A stretch of DNA of 64,000 bases from Flammeovirga kamogawensis (GCF_018736065.1 NZ_CP076128.1:2480001-2544000), one strand, 5' to 3'. Positions 21,030 through 30,040 are shown, numbered from the stretch's first letter. The notes: a model not told the origin generated them from the sequence alone. Numbers and translations: made by a program.

Positions 21030-21737
21030 TTATTTAATTCCACCAAAAGCACCAAAGCACATATTTTTATGTAAGATTTCCGTTTTTCTAAAACCTACTT
21101 TTTTCATCAATTCTAATTGATAGGTCATAGATCTTGGAGAATCTTCTTTATCGATATACGCCAAAACTTTTTGCCTGTACTCCTTCCCACCTATATTTTC
21201 TAAATAATCACCATAGCGTTCCCAAGTAAATTTATTGACATCATCTATTTCTTGCGTTATTAAATCTGAGATCATTAAACAGCCTCCTGGTTTTAATAAT
21301 TGATATAATTTTTGGAATGTAGTTTCCCAATCTTTATTGTCTCTTAAATGGTGTAATACTGCACCTGCCAAAATTATATCAAAACTATTTTCGTTTAAAT
21401 TTACCTCTCGAATATCTCCTTGAATAGTTTCTACATTGTTATTCGTTTCAGCAGAAACTCTTTCCTCTGCTTTATCTAACATTGGTTTACTTAAATCTAC
21501 TAAAGTACTATTAAGGTTTGGGATTTTAGTTAACATCTTTAAGCTGTAGTTACCTGCACCGCAACCTACATCTAATACATTTTTAGCATTTGGTACAACT
21601 CTTTTGGCTGTTTCTGTTAATAGTTCAAGTGATATTTCTGCATCAATTGTGGCAACCTGTCCTGTTTCTAAATTTGAGAAACGTTCGACATCATTATCAA
21701 AGCGTTCTTTAATTTCTGTAACTGTTGATTTGTTCAT
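21030..21737 (-). CDS. class I SAM-dependent methyltransferase
   Basis: A 235-residue cytoplasmic protein. Motif I is VLDVGCGAGNYSLKML (from residue 54), followed by the acidic motif II region STLVDLSKPMLDKAEE, a motif around ETIQGDIREVNL, and FDIILAGAVLHHLRD. All are typical of small-molecule methyltransferases of the Methyltransf_12/25 type. The acceptor substrate cannot be told. It is divergent from a LysR gene across 98 bp, the classical layout in which LysR controls the opposite gene. Confidence 0.9.
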   Translation of the reverse strand: MNKSTVTEIKERFDNDVERFSNLETGQVATIDAEISLELLTETAKRVVPNAKNVLDVGCGAGNYSLKMLTKIPNLNSTLVDLSKPMLDKAEERVSAETNNNVETIQGDIREVNLNENSFDIILAGAVLHHLRDNKDWETTFQKLYQLLKPGGCLMISDLITQEIDDVNKFTWERYGDYLENIGGKEYRQKVLAYIDKEDSPRSMTYQLELMKKVGFRKTEILHKNMCFGAFGGIK

Positions 21738-21835
21738 TTTTACATTGTTTTAATTGTATGTTTCAAATGTATGATGCTTTATTTGACTTTAAAAAGACTT
21801 AATTTGTCATCCAATAATACCTTTAAAGTATAGTT

Positions 21836-22699
21836 ATGGAAATAAGACATTTGAAATATTTTTTAGCTGTAGCTGAAGAACTCAACTTTACAAAAGCTGC
21901 CAACAAGCTTTTTATTTCTCAACCTCCTTTAAGTAGGCAAATAAAAGAACTTGAAAATGAACTTGGTGCGAAGTTGTTTGAAAGGAATAACAAAAAAGTA
22001 GTCTTAACAGAGGCTGGGAAATATTTTAAAGAAGAGGTTATAAATCAATTACAAAACTTGGAATCTGTAGTTTTAAAAACAAAAAAGATTTCAGAAAATG
22101 TAAATGGTGAGTACCGAATTGGCTATATAAGTTCCACATTCTCCGACAAAATTGCCCAACTAATAAAATTTCTAATGGGGCAATATCCATTTTTAAAAAT
22201 CAAGCTGTATGAAGTCTCAACTTCAAAACAAATTGCAGCTTTAGAACAAAATAAATTGGATTTAGGAATTATTAGAGCTCCTTTAGTCTCTACAAAAATC
22301 ACTTCTAAACTGTGGTTTAAAGATCACTATTCTTTTGTTTACAATAGTACATTAATTGGTAATGTTACTGACTTATCTGATGTGAAAGATAAGGTGTTTG
22401 TGTTTTTTAATAAAGATTATGCTCCTATATATTATAATACCCTTGTTGAAATCTGTTCTCAATATGGATTTATTCCTAATATTGTTCATGAATCAAATAA
22501 CATCAATTCTATAATTCAATTAGTAAAAAATGGATTAGGTGTTTCTATTGTACCATCAAGCTTAAAAAATAGCCATACATCACCTGAATTATCATTTTTA
22601 GGTTTAAATAATAATTTTTCAACAGATGTTTTAATCGCTACACCTAAAAATGGAGAGACACAAATTACTAACTCAGCAGTTTCTTTTTTATTAGATTGA
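21836..22699 (+). CDS. LysR family transcriptional regulator
   Basis: A 287-residue protein. The N-terminal winged HTH is complete (MEIRHLKYFLAVAEELNFTK, then PPLSRQIKELENELGAKLF), followed by a LysR substrate-binding domain (~88-285). It is divergent from the methyltransferase gene and probably regulates it. The last 11 bases of the gene are part of a 62-bp direct repeat (22689-22750). After its stop comes a duplicated 3' fragment of the OYE gene that now lies intact at 27117-28322. This indicates that the LysR and OYE genes were once convergent neighbours about 17 bp apart. Confidence 0.93.
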   Translation: MEIRHLKYFLAVAEELNFTKAANKLFISQPPLSRQIKELENELGAKLFERNNKKVVLTEAGKYFKEEVINQLQNLESVVLKTKKISENVNGEYRIGYISSTFSDKIAQLIKFLMGQYPFLKIKLYEVSTSKQIAALEQNKLDLGIIRAPLVSTKITSKLWFKDHYSFVYNSTLIGNVTDLSDVKDKVFVFFNKDYAPIYYNTLVEICSQYGFIPNIVHESNNINSIIQLVKNGLGVSIVPSSLKNSHTSPELSFLGLNNNFSTDVLIATPKNGETQITNSAVSFLLD

Positions 22700-22750
22700 T
22701 AATTGAATTCTAGAACTTTTTCTCTAAGATTAACCAAAAATACTTAAGAA
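22689..22750 (+). repeat. 62-bp direct repeat, left copy
   Basis: Identical over 62 bases to 27096-27157. It contains the last codons of the LysR gene, a 17-bp spacer and 41 bp encoding, on the minus strand, the C-terminal residues KYFWLILEKKF of the OYE gene. The two copies bracket 4345 bp. Confidence 0.95.
22710..22750 (-). pseudogene. 3'-end fragment of the OYE gene
   Basis: A 41-bp copy of the OYE gene terminus (bases 27117-27157), stranded next to the LysR gene. It is too short to encode a product and lies within the left 62-bp repeat. It marks the former position of the OYE gene end. Confidence 0.85.
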
Positions 22751-22844
22751 GTAGTAATTGATATAGCCTTGCAACGTATTGATGAAATTACTTCAATAAA
22801 AAGTGCATTTGAATTACCAATTTAGGTTTAAAAAAAATAATCTT

Positions 22845-25451
22845 TTAAAGAGAAAACTTTAACTCTAACACCAACTGCCTTGGTCTTAAATAGAAAAAAG
22901 TTTGGTTACTTTGGTAAGCATTCGTATTTGTTTGAGTGTAAGATTGATGGTTTAAAAGATTTTGAGCAATAAATTTTATTTTTATTTTCTTATTAAATTT
23001 ATATTGATAGGATAGATCCATATAAAGAAATTGATCATCAACAAAAGTATGATTGATCCATTTGTTATTCCATTTCAATAAATGTTTCTTTTTTGAAAAC
23101 TGAAGTTCACCACCTATAATTTCTTGAGACCAATTCACTTTATTCATCTCTTGATAAGTATTTTCCGAATTATATCTTGTATAGAAAGTTGATAATACTA
23201 AACCCTTAATAATAGGGAAATCTATTATTCCTTCATATTGAATAAAGTTATTTTTATTTCTATTATCATCTCCATTCAAAATGACATTTTCTTCACTTTC
23301 CCCTACTTCTACACCTCCTTTAATTGTCGTTCTTAAGGCTAAAATAAACCAATCAATGTTTCCTTCCAGTTTTTGACTTATCCCTTGGTTATTCTCATAA
23401 TCCAAAGTCTTCATCAAAGTGACTCCCTCATTATTTACTTCATAAGCTGAAATCCAATCTTTATTAGTGGTATTGTATTCATAACTGGAGTAAAAATTCA
23501 TTGAAGCCATTGGGATTTCATAAGACAATTCATTTCTAAAAGTCTGAAGTTTCGTTTGAAGAATTGGTAATTCTTGTTGGTTGGCTGCGTTGTAATTATT
23601 AATAATTATCCCACTATACATCTGAGGAAGTTCCAAAAAATTTGTATTGTAAGAATAATGTCCTGACCATTTCACTCCTGCTAAATTATAAGTTATATAA
23701 GCATTAGGTTCGAATATTAACTGATGGATTACGCTTTCAGAAATTTGAAATTGATCTTGTAAAATCCTTGTCTGGTAAGACACATTTGGTATAACTGAAA
23801 GCAATAACCTCTTATGTTTATATTGAATTGAAGGTGACACTTTAGGTATAATTGCATGATAATATAAATCATTTTGATAATTAAGACCTGAACCTTCTTT
23901 ATCAGTAAATACGTCTGAGGTCAAAGATTTAAAACTATAATTAAAACTGAATTTTGTATCTAATGTGATATTTTTCCACTTCTTTATAATACTCGTCCCT
24001 ATAAACGTTTTTAAATGTCTCTGATAAGTTTGTTGCTCTACTTTCTGCAAAGAATCTATCATTGAATTAATCAAAGGTCCTCCTGTAAAGTGAAGTTGTT
24101 CAGGTGTATTGGTATACTCTAAATAAGCATTCAACTTATAATATATATTTCCTAGCTTTATAATTTTACTCAATTTATTACCAATATTATAAAACAATCG
24201 CTTTGTATTCTGTGGTATGTATTCCTCATTCTGATAAAAACTTGAAACTTCTTCATTTTCTAAAAACTTAAAATGAAAAACATTTTTAAAATAATTTTCA
24301 TCAGCATTGTGTTCATACGTTAATTTTGTTTTTATATACTTCTTATTAAAAGTAGATTGTTGAAGGTTCTTAATGGCAATTGTATCCTTCGGAACAAAAT
24401 AAAAAGTATTAGAAGCTAGTTCTTGAAAACGTTTATCATAATAAGCATCTATATTTACTTTTAGGTCTCCCTTTCCAAAACCTGTAATATAGTTGGTTGT
24501 CAAAGTATGAGTTTGATGGTCATTATATTCACTCTTTTTGAAGAGATTGTTTTCCATTGGTTGTTTGCCTAATAAAAAAGAGGGGGCGCTTTCTATCAAA
24601 CCAAATTCCAAATAATCAAACAAATTAATAGCATTAAAAGCTGACAATTCGTCTTTTCCAGAGTTTGTTGAAGAAATCACATTTATAGTCTGATGTTTTT
24701 TATTGAAAACCATAGGTGTCACTTTGCCATACCAAATATTAGGTACTCCTACTCCTATTTCAGCATTTCCTGTGACACTTACCCCTTCCTTTAGTACAAT
24801 ATTTATTGCAGGATCTACAGAATGTACTACCTCATTCAACATTTTTACAGGTTGGTGATTTTTCAGAACTTCGACAGAGGCTACAGCATTTTTCGGCAAA
24901 TTCTTAGAAGTAATGGCATATTGAGCTCCCATTAGGTCTTTCCCTTCTACATAAAACCTATTAATTGCCTTTCCTTGATATTGGATTTTACCATCTTCAC
25001 TGACTTCTATTCCAGGCATACGTTTTAAGACATCTTCAATAGATTCATCTCCTTCTTTTGAAAACGATGCTACATTATAATTTAATGTATCTCCTTCTTC
25101 AGTAATTGGTCTAGTTTTTACTTCTAACTCTTTTAAATATTTATCAGAATGAATCAATTGAAAACGAAGAAAGTTTTCATCTACCAGTATTCTTTTAGAA
25201 GATAATTCATACCCAAGTGACCTCGCTACTACTTTTACACTATCTTGATGTACTTTTAATGAGATTTTAAAACTTCCATCACTACTTGATATCCCAAATC
25301 CTAAAATAATTTCTTTATCTATCTGATAAGCAATTATTGAGGCTCCATTTATTGGCTTATTAGCCACATTGGTTATCTCTCCTTGAATAATAGATTGGCC
25401 AATTAAAATAGATGTATTAAAAAGAAGTAGTATAGTTAATAAGTATTTCAT
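22845..25451 (-). CDS. TonB-dependent receptor-like outer membrane protein
   Basis: An 868-residue protein with signal peptide (1-19, ILIGQS). Residues ~20-105 are a carboxypeptidase-regulatory-like beta-sandwich (IIQGEITNVANKPINGASI). Residues ~110-230 resemble a TonB plug (EDVLKRMPGIEVSEDGKIQY, NRFYVEGKDLMGAQYAI). The rest alternates aromatic and polar residues as in a 22-strand barrel and ends in the aromatic-rich LRPRQLVLELKFSL. It lacks the SusC-type SusD partner. It lies 36 bp downstream of the GLPGLI gene, a pairing repeatedly seen in Bacteroidota. The transported substrate is unknown. Confidence 0.85.
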   Translation of the reverse strand: MKYLLTILLLFNTSILIGQSIIQGEITNVANKPINGASIIAYQIDKEIILGFGISSSDGSFKISLKVHQDSVKVVARSLGYELSSKRILVDENFLRFQLIHSDKYLKELEVKTRPITEEGDTLNYNVASFSKEGDESIEDVLKRMPGIEVSEDGKIQYQGKAINRFYVEGKDLMGAQYAITSKNLPKNAVASVEVLKNHQPVKMLNEVVHSVDPAINIVLKEGVSVTGNAEIGVGVPNIWYGKVTPMVFNKKHQTINVISSTNSGKDELSAFNAINLFDYLEFGLIESAPSFLLGKQPMENNLFKKSEYNDHQTHTLTTNYITGFGKGDLKVNIDAYYDKRFQELASNTFYFVPKDTIAIKNLQQSTFNKKYIKTKLTYEHNADENYFKNVFHFKFLENEEVSSFYQNEEYIPQNTKRLFYNIGNKLSKIIKLGNIYYKLNAYLEYTNTPEQLHFTGGPLINSMIDSLQKVEQQTYQRHLKTFIGTSIIKKWKNITLDTKFSFNYSFKSLTSDVFTDKEGSGLNYQNDLYYHAIIPKVSPSIQYKHKRLLLSVIPNVSYQTRILQDQFQISESVIHQLIFEPNAYITYNLAGVKWSGHYSYNTNFLELPQMYSGIIINNYNAANQQELPILQTKLQTFRNELSYEIPMASMNFYSSYEYNTTNKDWISAYEVNNEGVTLMKTLDYENNQGISQKLEGNIDWFILALRTTIKGGVEVGESEENVILNGDDNRNKNNFIQYEGIIDFPIIKGLVLSTFYTRYNSENTYQEMNKVNWSQEIIGGELQFSKKKHLLKWNNKWINHTFVDDQFLYMDLSYQYKFNKKIKIKFIAQNLLNHQSYTQTNTNAYQSNQTFFYLRPRQLVLELKFSL

Positions 25452-25487
25452 GTATGTTGTTAGAGAGTTTTAAAAAGTAATTACTTT

Positions 25488-26387
25488 TTATAGTTCTTTT
25501 TTTGGATCGTAAAATTTAAAAAAGAGGTTGTCGTAAAGAGAGTATTTCAATTTTAATTTTTTAATATTTTCAGGAGATGTATCTTCTAATTTTGGTAAAC
25601 TTGAAGACTTTAAAAAAGGGTTTACTTTTTCAATATCATAACCTAATTCTAATTGTTGTCTTTTCTTTTTCATATTTTTGAAGGCCTTCTTGAACCCAAC
25701 TGATTCAAAAAGTTCTCTACCTGTCACTTTATCTTTCAGCATTATTGTTTTGTCTTCAATCATTTCACCTATACTAAAAGAATGTATATTATTTTTATCA
25801 TTCAATAAAACTATCAACCCAGGGAGACCTCCAAACAAATAAGGACCATCAGAAACTGGTACCTCAGGAGTAAACCATGCTTCAATTTCATAATTCCCAT
25901 AAATTGTTGTTGCCAGAAAGCAATTGTATCCTTTTATTATTTTTGATTGATCAGTGATAGTCCAATTTAACTCTCCATAATTTTCTGTAAAAGTACAATT
26001 GGCGATATACCCTAAGTTATAGATATATGTAGCTTCTTTAGTTGTATAATCTTTCATAACAGAAAAATTATTGGCATCAGGTTCTTGTAAATCTTTTGTA
26101 TTTGTAGCTAATATTGAAAATACAGAACTATTCCCATTCAGGTTTCTATTCTCAAAATCATCACTTAAAGCTTTAGATAATAAAAAGTAAGTATAATTAT
26201 CAAAAATAGAGAAATCATCATTACAAATTAATAAGAATTTATCTTGAAACTTAGTAGTATCTTGATTAAAAGGTTGATATTGATAAGTATAAAAACATTT
26301 AAATGTTGAGTAGCCTTTTTCTGTAATCTGTGCTTTTAGTGTAAAAATTGGTAGAAATAATAAGAATATTAGTTTTAATAATTTCAT
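25488..26387 (-). CDS. GLPGLI family protein
   Basis: A 299-residue exported protein with signal peptide (1-19). It contains the name-giving motif in GPYLFGGLPGLIVLLND, preceded by a conserved region IIKGYNCFLATTIYGNYEIE and AWFTPEVPVSDGP, as expected for the family. The function of GLPGLI proteins is not established. They commonly sit next to a TonB-dependent receptor, as here, so a periplasmic or outer-membrane accessory role is inferred. A decayed second copy lies upstream at 26632-26917. Confidence 0.92.
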   Translation of the reverse strand: MKLLKLIFLLFLPIFTLKAQITEKGYSTFKCFYTYQYQPFNQDTTKFQDKFLLICNDDFSIFDNYTYFLLSKALSDDFENRNLNGNSSVFSILATNTKDLQEPDANNFSVMKDYTTKEATYIYNLGYIANCTFTENYGELNWTITDQSKIIKGYNCFLATTIYGNYEIEAWFTPEVPVSDGPYLFGGLPGLIVLLNDKNNIHSFSIGEMIEDKTIMLKDKVTGRELFESVGFKKAFKNMKKKRQQLELGYDIEKVNPFLKSSSLPKLEDTSPENIKKLKLKYSLYDNLFFKFYDPKKEL

Positions 26388-26399
26388 AAATTAAAAAAG

Positions 26400-26513
26400 T
26401 TAAGGTAATTGAAAATCAATTCCACTTGAAGATAAACTCAAATAATGATTCCATTGATTATCTGATATAATTCCACTTTGCAAATAATACCACATTCTAG
26501 AGTCAAAAGACAT
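26400..26513 (-). CDS. possible micro-ORF (37 aa) upstream of GLPGLI gene
   Basis: An ATG at 26513 gives 37 residues (MSFDSRMWYYLQ through SSGIDFQLP) and stops 12 bp before the GLPGLI start, so it could be translated with it. It has no signal peptide and no recognised family. It lies in a decayed stretch with a broken gene upstream, so it may instead be the tail of a lost gene. Confidence 0.25.
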   Translation of the reverse strand: MSFDSRMWYYLQSGIISDNQWNHYLSLSSSGIDFQLP

Positions 26514-26631
26514 ATTTCTGATTCATCTATAGGAAATCGTTGCTAAAAAACGTAAAACCATAAAGGGTAGAAAGGAGAAAAATTTAAGAACTAACTTATT
26601 AATGATAATTAATTATTGTATTTTCTCTAGT

Positions 26632-26917
26632 TTATAAAACTTGAAAAGAAGTAAATGCACTAACTTGAGTTGATATTTCATTACCATTTAATCCTCCTTT
26701 ATCTAAAATAATCCCTTTATTAAAATTTTGAATAGATTGATACTCAGAATATTTTTCATTTAAGCTTAAAATAAACTCTCCTTCTATTCTACTTGTATCA
26801 TTTTGCCAAGGTTGAAATGAATGAGTATAATAACAAAGGAGTTTTGCATTTCCTTTTTTAACCTCTTGAGCAGATGTATAACAAAAAGAAAAATATAGAA
26901 GCGAAATAATATTTCAT
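26632..26917 (-). pseudogene. decayed GLPGLI paralogue (frameshifted and truncated)
   Basis: The ATG at 26917 begins a signal peptide (KYYFASIFFF) but runs into a stop after 19 codons. A one-base shift in a T-rich run restores a frame reading TSAQEVKKGN and CYYTHSFQPWQNDTSRIEGE. These parallel CFYTYQYQPFNQDTTKFQDK of the intact GLPGLI protein. The frame then stops at 26632 after ~80 residues, long before the GLPGLI motif. It is a remnant of a tandem second GLPGLI gene. Confidence 0.7.
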
Positions 26918-26937
26918 AATACAAATTAGTTATTAAC

Positions 26938-27069
26938 AATAAAATTATACTTATCCGTAAAAACAAAAGTACGTATATCTAATGCGCTACACTTCTCTAA
27001 GTTAGTGGAAACTAAAAAATTAGAAACCCGTAAAATACAGATTAAAAAAGAGGTCGAGGTAGTCAAAAA
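26938..27069 (+). pseudogene. remnant of a mobile-element reading frame, copy 1
   Basis: The frame reading LYLSVKTKVRISNALHFSKL and ending EVEVVKK-stop matches LYLS-type residues of the remnant at 29858-30040 (YLSLKTKAHIFNTLYFSKL). About 60 bp are clearly related at DNA level (26948-27004 with 29869-29925). No start and no further domain are present. It directly precedes the right 62-bp repeat. Assignment to a transposase rests only on the longer copy. Confidence 0.4.
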
Positions 27070-27095
27070 ATAAATTAGACTGGATTCAAAATAGC

Positions 27096-27157
27096 TATTA
27101 GATTGATAATTGAATTCTAGAACTTTTTCTCTAAGATTAACCAAAAATACTTAAGAA
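27096..27157 (+). repeat. 62-bp direct repeat, right copy
   Basis: Identical to 22689-22750. Here the OYE gene end is intact and the LysR part (codons for LLD and stop) is the fragment, the mirror image of the left copy. Confidence 0.95.
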
Positions 27158-28322
27158 ATACTCCCCAAGGATTTAAATCAGGCTTAGGTAATTTACCCTG
27201 CCCTAAACGTTTTATTTGAGATTCATACCAGATTATGTTCATTGCCCCATCAATGGCTTTTACTCCTGTTTTTTTAATATCGGTAGTAAAATTTGTTCGG
27301 CTTTCGTTCATTATTTCATGTCCAATGGTAGGGTACAGAGCAAATGGGCGGGCAATTCCAATAATATCCAATTGATTAGAACGAATTGCTTCTTTCATTA
27401 CAGCAGTTGTACGAAATCCACCTGTTAACATTAAAGGAGTAGTTGTTATTTTTCTAGCTTTCTGAATATAATCCATAAAATAGACTTCTCTTTTTATGGT
27501 ACTTTTCTTTTGTTTACCCATCATTACAGGAGCTTCATAAGTACCTCCTGATATTTCAATTAAATCAATTCCTTCTTTAGAAAGAAGTTTGACTACTTCC
27601 ATTGATTCTTCTTCTGAAAATCCTCCTTTTTGAAAATCAGCAGAGTTCAATTTAATTCCAATCGGAAAATCTTTTCCTACTTTTGCTCGAATGTTTCTGT
27701 AAACTTCAATTACAAAACGGGCTCTATTTTCTAAACTACCACCCCATTTATCTGTTCTAACATTTGCATGTGGCGATAAAAACTGACTTACCAAATAACC
27801 GTGTGCTCCATGAATTTGAACACCAGAAAAACCTGCATCTTTTAAAATTATAGAAGTGTTTCCAAATGCCTCAATAATAGCTAAAATTTCATTTTCATCT
27901 AAAGCTATAGGTATTTTCTTAGATGTATCTTTTCTTCCTCCTGATTTTAAAGGCACTGCAGAAGGAGCTTTCAATTCGCTATTTATTTGTTCCATAGCCT
28001 GCCTTCCTGGATGGTTTATTTGAGCCCATAACTGAGTCTTAGTACCCTCCACACTTTTTGCCCACTCCTGAAGTAATTCAAAATTATTCCGATTCTCAAC
28101 AACTATATTTCTTGGCTCACCTGTTGCTTTAGAGTCAATCATTATATTCCCTGTAATCAACAAGCCTGCACCACTTTGTGCCCATTTTTTATAGGCCTCT
28201 ATTAGAATTCGGGTTGGGTTATGCTGCTTGGTAGCTAAGTTTTCACTCATTGCTGATTTGGCAATTCTATTACTTAAAATAGTACCATTTGGCAAAACCA
28301 TTTCGTTATTTAATATGTTCAT
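27117..28322 (-). CDS. Old Yellow Enzyme family NADH:flavin oxidoreductase
   Basis: A 401-residue cytoplasmic FMN enzyme with a TIM-barrel fold. Family landmarks are NRIAKSAMSENLA near the N-terminus, QINHPGRQA, the active-site region FSGVQIHGAHGYLVSQFLSP, the signature DKWGGSLENRARFVIEVYRN, and the FMN-phosphate strands PLMLTGGF and IGIARPFA. It probably reduces activated alkenes or related electrophiles with NAD(P)H. The substrate is unknown. Its 3' end is in the right 62-bp repeat, and a degenerate copy of its 5' end lies at 30286-30373. Confidence 0.94.
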   Translation of the reverse strand: MNILNNEMVLPNGTILSNRIAKSAMSENLATKQHNPTRILIEAYKKWAQSGAGLLITGNIMIDSKATGEPRNIVVENRNNFELLQEWAKSVEGTKTQLWAQINHPGRQAMEQINSELKAPSAVPLKSGGRKDTSKKIPIALDENEILAIIEAFGNTSIILKDAGFSGVQIHGAHGYLVSQFLSPHANVRTDKWGGSLENRARFVIEVYRNIRAKVGKDFPIGIKLNSADFQKGGFSEEESMEVVKLLSKEGIDLIEISGGTYEAPVMMGKQKKSTIKREVYFMDYIQKARKITTTPLMLTGGFRTTAVMKEAIRSNQLDIIGIARPFALYPTIGHEIMNESRTNFTTDIKKTGVKAIDGAMNIIWYESQIKRLGQGKLPKPDLNPWGVFLKYFWLILEKKF

Positions 28323-28555
28323 GAAGTTGATTGGTTATGGAAGTCTATATTTTTAATATCAATTAAGTATACTTGTAATTAACAATATACAAACTGATTA
28401 CAAATTAAATGTTATTTATGTTTACCTAGTCTTTAGTAATGAATTTTGGGTGATATCAGTAAAGTAACTTTCTAATTACCAAATAATTAATTTTAGTATT
28501 TTTTCTTTAAATTGAATAATACTCCGAAATACCTATAAAAATTAAATTTCACGAT

Positions 28556-28813
28556 ATGCAAAACTCATCTAAATATTCATCTATACTATTGCTTGATTCT
28601 GGAAACCTACCAATAAATAGTATTATTTATTTTGATAAAGACGGTAACAAAATCAGCATTATGGATAATGTAATTAAAATTTCAGAAAGAGAAAGTGTTG
28701 AATATGTAGTTCTAGAAAGTGGTTTAGAAATAGAAATTACGAAAATTTATAGTGTCGATGGAGATATATCACCTCATCACACCGATGATTTTTTCAAGTG
28801 TGATTGTGTATAA
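28556..28813 (+). CDS. hypothetical small protein
   Basis: An 85-residue frame, divergent from the OYE gene, without signal peptide or membrane segment. The sequence has a coding-like mix of hydrophobic and acidic residues (IIYFDKDGNKISIMDNVIKI) and ends DDFFKCDCV with two Cys. No family is recognised. It sits alone between minus-strand genes in the mosaic region, so a captured or decaying gene is possible. Confidence 0.45.
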   Translation: MQNSSKYSSILLLDSGNLPINSIIYFDKDGNKISIMDNVIKISERESVEYVVLESGLEIEITKIYSVDGDISPHHTDDFFKCDCV

Positions 28814-28902
28814 CGCAATCGCTACTTTGATAAGGGGCTGATCACTTCTTTAAATAAGTGTCAACCTCTTAAAGTATTTTCAAATACAGATTATATCTTT
28901 TA

Positions 28903-29844
28903 TTACATTGTTGTTGATGCTTCTGTTTTTTGTTTAATGTGATTTAAGACACGTTCATGAATGCTATGTAAAATATAATTTGTCCAAATTCCCCAATAAA
29001 ATACAGGCTTAATATTTAAAGTATACCAAGTTGTGCCTGATAATTCTGTTTTGTAAGCTGATATAGATTTTAAGTTAAACTCTCCTTTTTTTGAAAGAAA
29101 ATATCCATTCAAGTGAGGTGGCTGAATCTCCCAAAATGGATTTAACTCATGCATTGGTGTCGGTTGACTTGTTACTGAAAAAGATAGTTTTGTTGGTTTT
29201 TCCCATTTTGTAATTGGTTCTACAAAACTACCTGTCGTAAAATTACAGTATCTAATAGCACCAACACCTTCTCCTTTAATTTTTGCATTAATAGGATAAG
29301 ATATACCTGTTTTAAATAATAACTCTTCTGGTTCAGCAATTGTACCGAATGCAATTACTTCATCCCAAATTTTTTCAATCGGTGCATTTATAACTACAGT
29401 TGTAGTGATAGGCGTTAGTATTTGATTTGATTCTTTATTTGAATAATCGAATCCACTAAAAACAAAACCGAGAATTATTAATAATAAGTTGATATTTTTA
29501 GGCGTCACTCTATTCATAATCATCATTGCTGAACCAACTCCTATCCATTGACAAATTAAAATCAATGGAGATGTCATTAAAATACATATTAATCCTTCCA
29601 TTTTGATTAATAGTATAATCATAATAATAACTCCTAAAACTTGTAGAGATAAGAAAAACAATGCTCTTTTCTTTATTTTTTCTCCTGATTTCAAAATTAT
29701 ATATGAAGGGAGAAAACCCATTAGGAAGGGTGAAAAAATGAATACTAGAGCACCATAACTTTCAATAAAATAGATTCCAAATGCTAACAAAAAAATTGTA
29801 CTTATAGAAGTTACCCCAACTGCTTTTAGTTTAAGTTTGTTCAT
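28903..29844 (-). CDS. membrane protein with C-terminal SRPBCC-like domain
   Basis: A 313-residue protein. Residues 1-145 hold five hydrophobic segments. Residues ~160-310 look like a polyketide-cyclase/SRPBCC fold: VVINAPIEKIWDEVIAF, an internal GVGAIRYCNFTTGSFVEPIT strand pair, KLSFSV, and a final amphipathic helix ERVLNHIKQ. Such domains bind hydrophobic ligands. The combination with a membrane region is known in Bacteroidota but has no assigned function. The start abuts the mobile-element remnant at 29858-30040, and the gene lies between the intact OYE gene and its 5' fragment. This suggests it arrived as an insert. Confidence 0.65.
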   Translation of the reverse strand: MNKLKLKAVGVTSISTIFLLAFGIYFIESYGALVFIFSPFLMGFLPSYIILKSGEKIKKRALFFLSLQVLGVIIMIILLIKMEGLICILMTSPLILICQWIGVGSAMMIMNRVTPKNINLLLIILGFVFSGFDYSNKESNQILTPITTTVVINAPIEKIWDEVIAFGTIAEPEELLFKTGISYPINAKIKGEGVGAIRYCNFTTGSFVEPITKWEKPTKLSFSVTSQPTPMHELNPFWEIQPPHLNGYFLSKKGEFNLKSISAYKTELSGTTWYTLNIKPVFYWGIWTNYILHSIHERVLNHIKQKTEASTTM

Positions 29845-29857
29845 TTTTTTTCGTATT

Positions 29858-30040
29858 AATATTATTTACTTATCCCTAAAAACAAAAGCACATATCTTTA
29901 ATACGTTATACTTCTCTAAACTAGGGTATGATCCTCTTTTATGTACTTGTTGTGGTAAAAGAGAGATGGTTATAATACCTCGATTTACTTCTCAAAGAGC
30001 TCCACCAAATCAACAGAATGTAATGGGAAATACTTTATAG
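29858..30040 (+). pseudogene. transposase C-terminal remnant, copy 2 (IS91-like)
   Basis: The frame reads YLSLKTKAHIFNTLYFSKL then GYDPLLCTCCGKREMVIIP and ends QRAPPNQQNVMGNTL. The DPLLC-x-x-C zinc-type tail followed by RAPP resembles the C-terminus of IS91/IS801-type transposases. No catalytic part is present. A related 5' portion occurs at 26938-27069. Family assignment is from pattern memory. Confidence 0.45.

Noticed and set aside
21738-21835. LysR T-N11-A operator between the LysR and methyltransferase genes
   Set aside because: The 98-bp spacer is so AT-rich that T-N11-A matches are expected by chance. No convincing dyad stood out.
22516-22737. Antisense frame beginning MVNLREKVLEF, with a twin at 26926-27144
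   Set aside because: The shared start is simply the 62-bp repeat read on the other strand. The rest of each frame is antisense to LysR or to decayed DNA.
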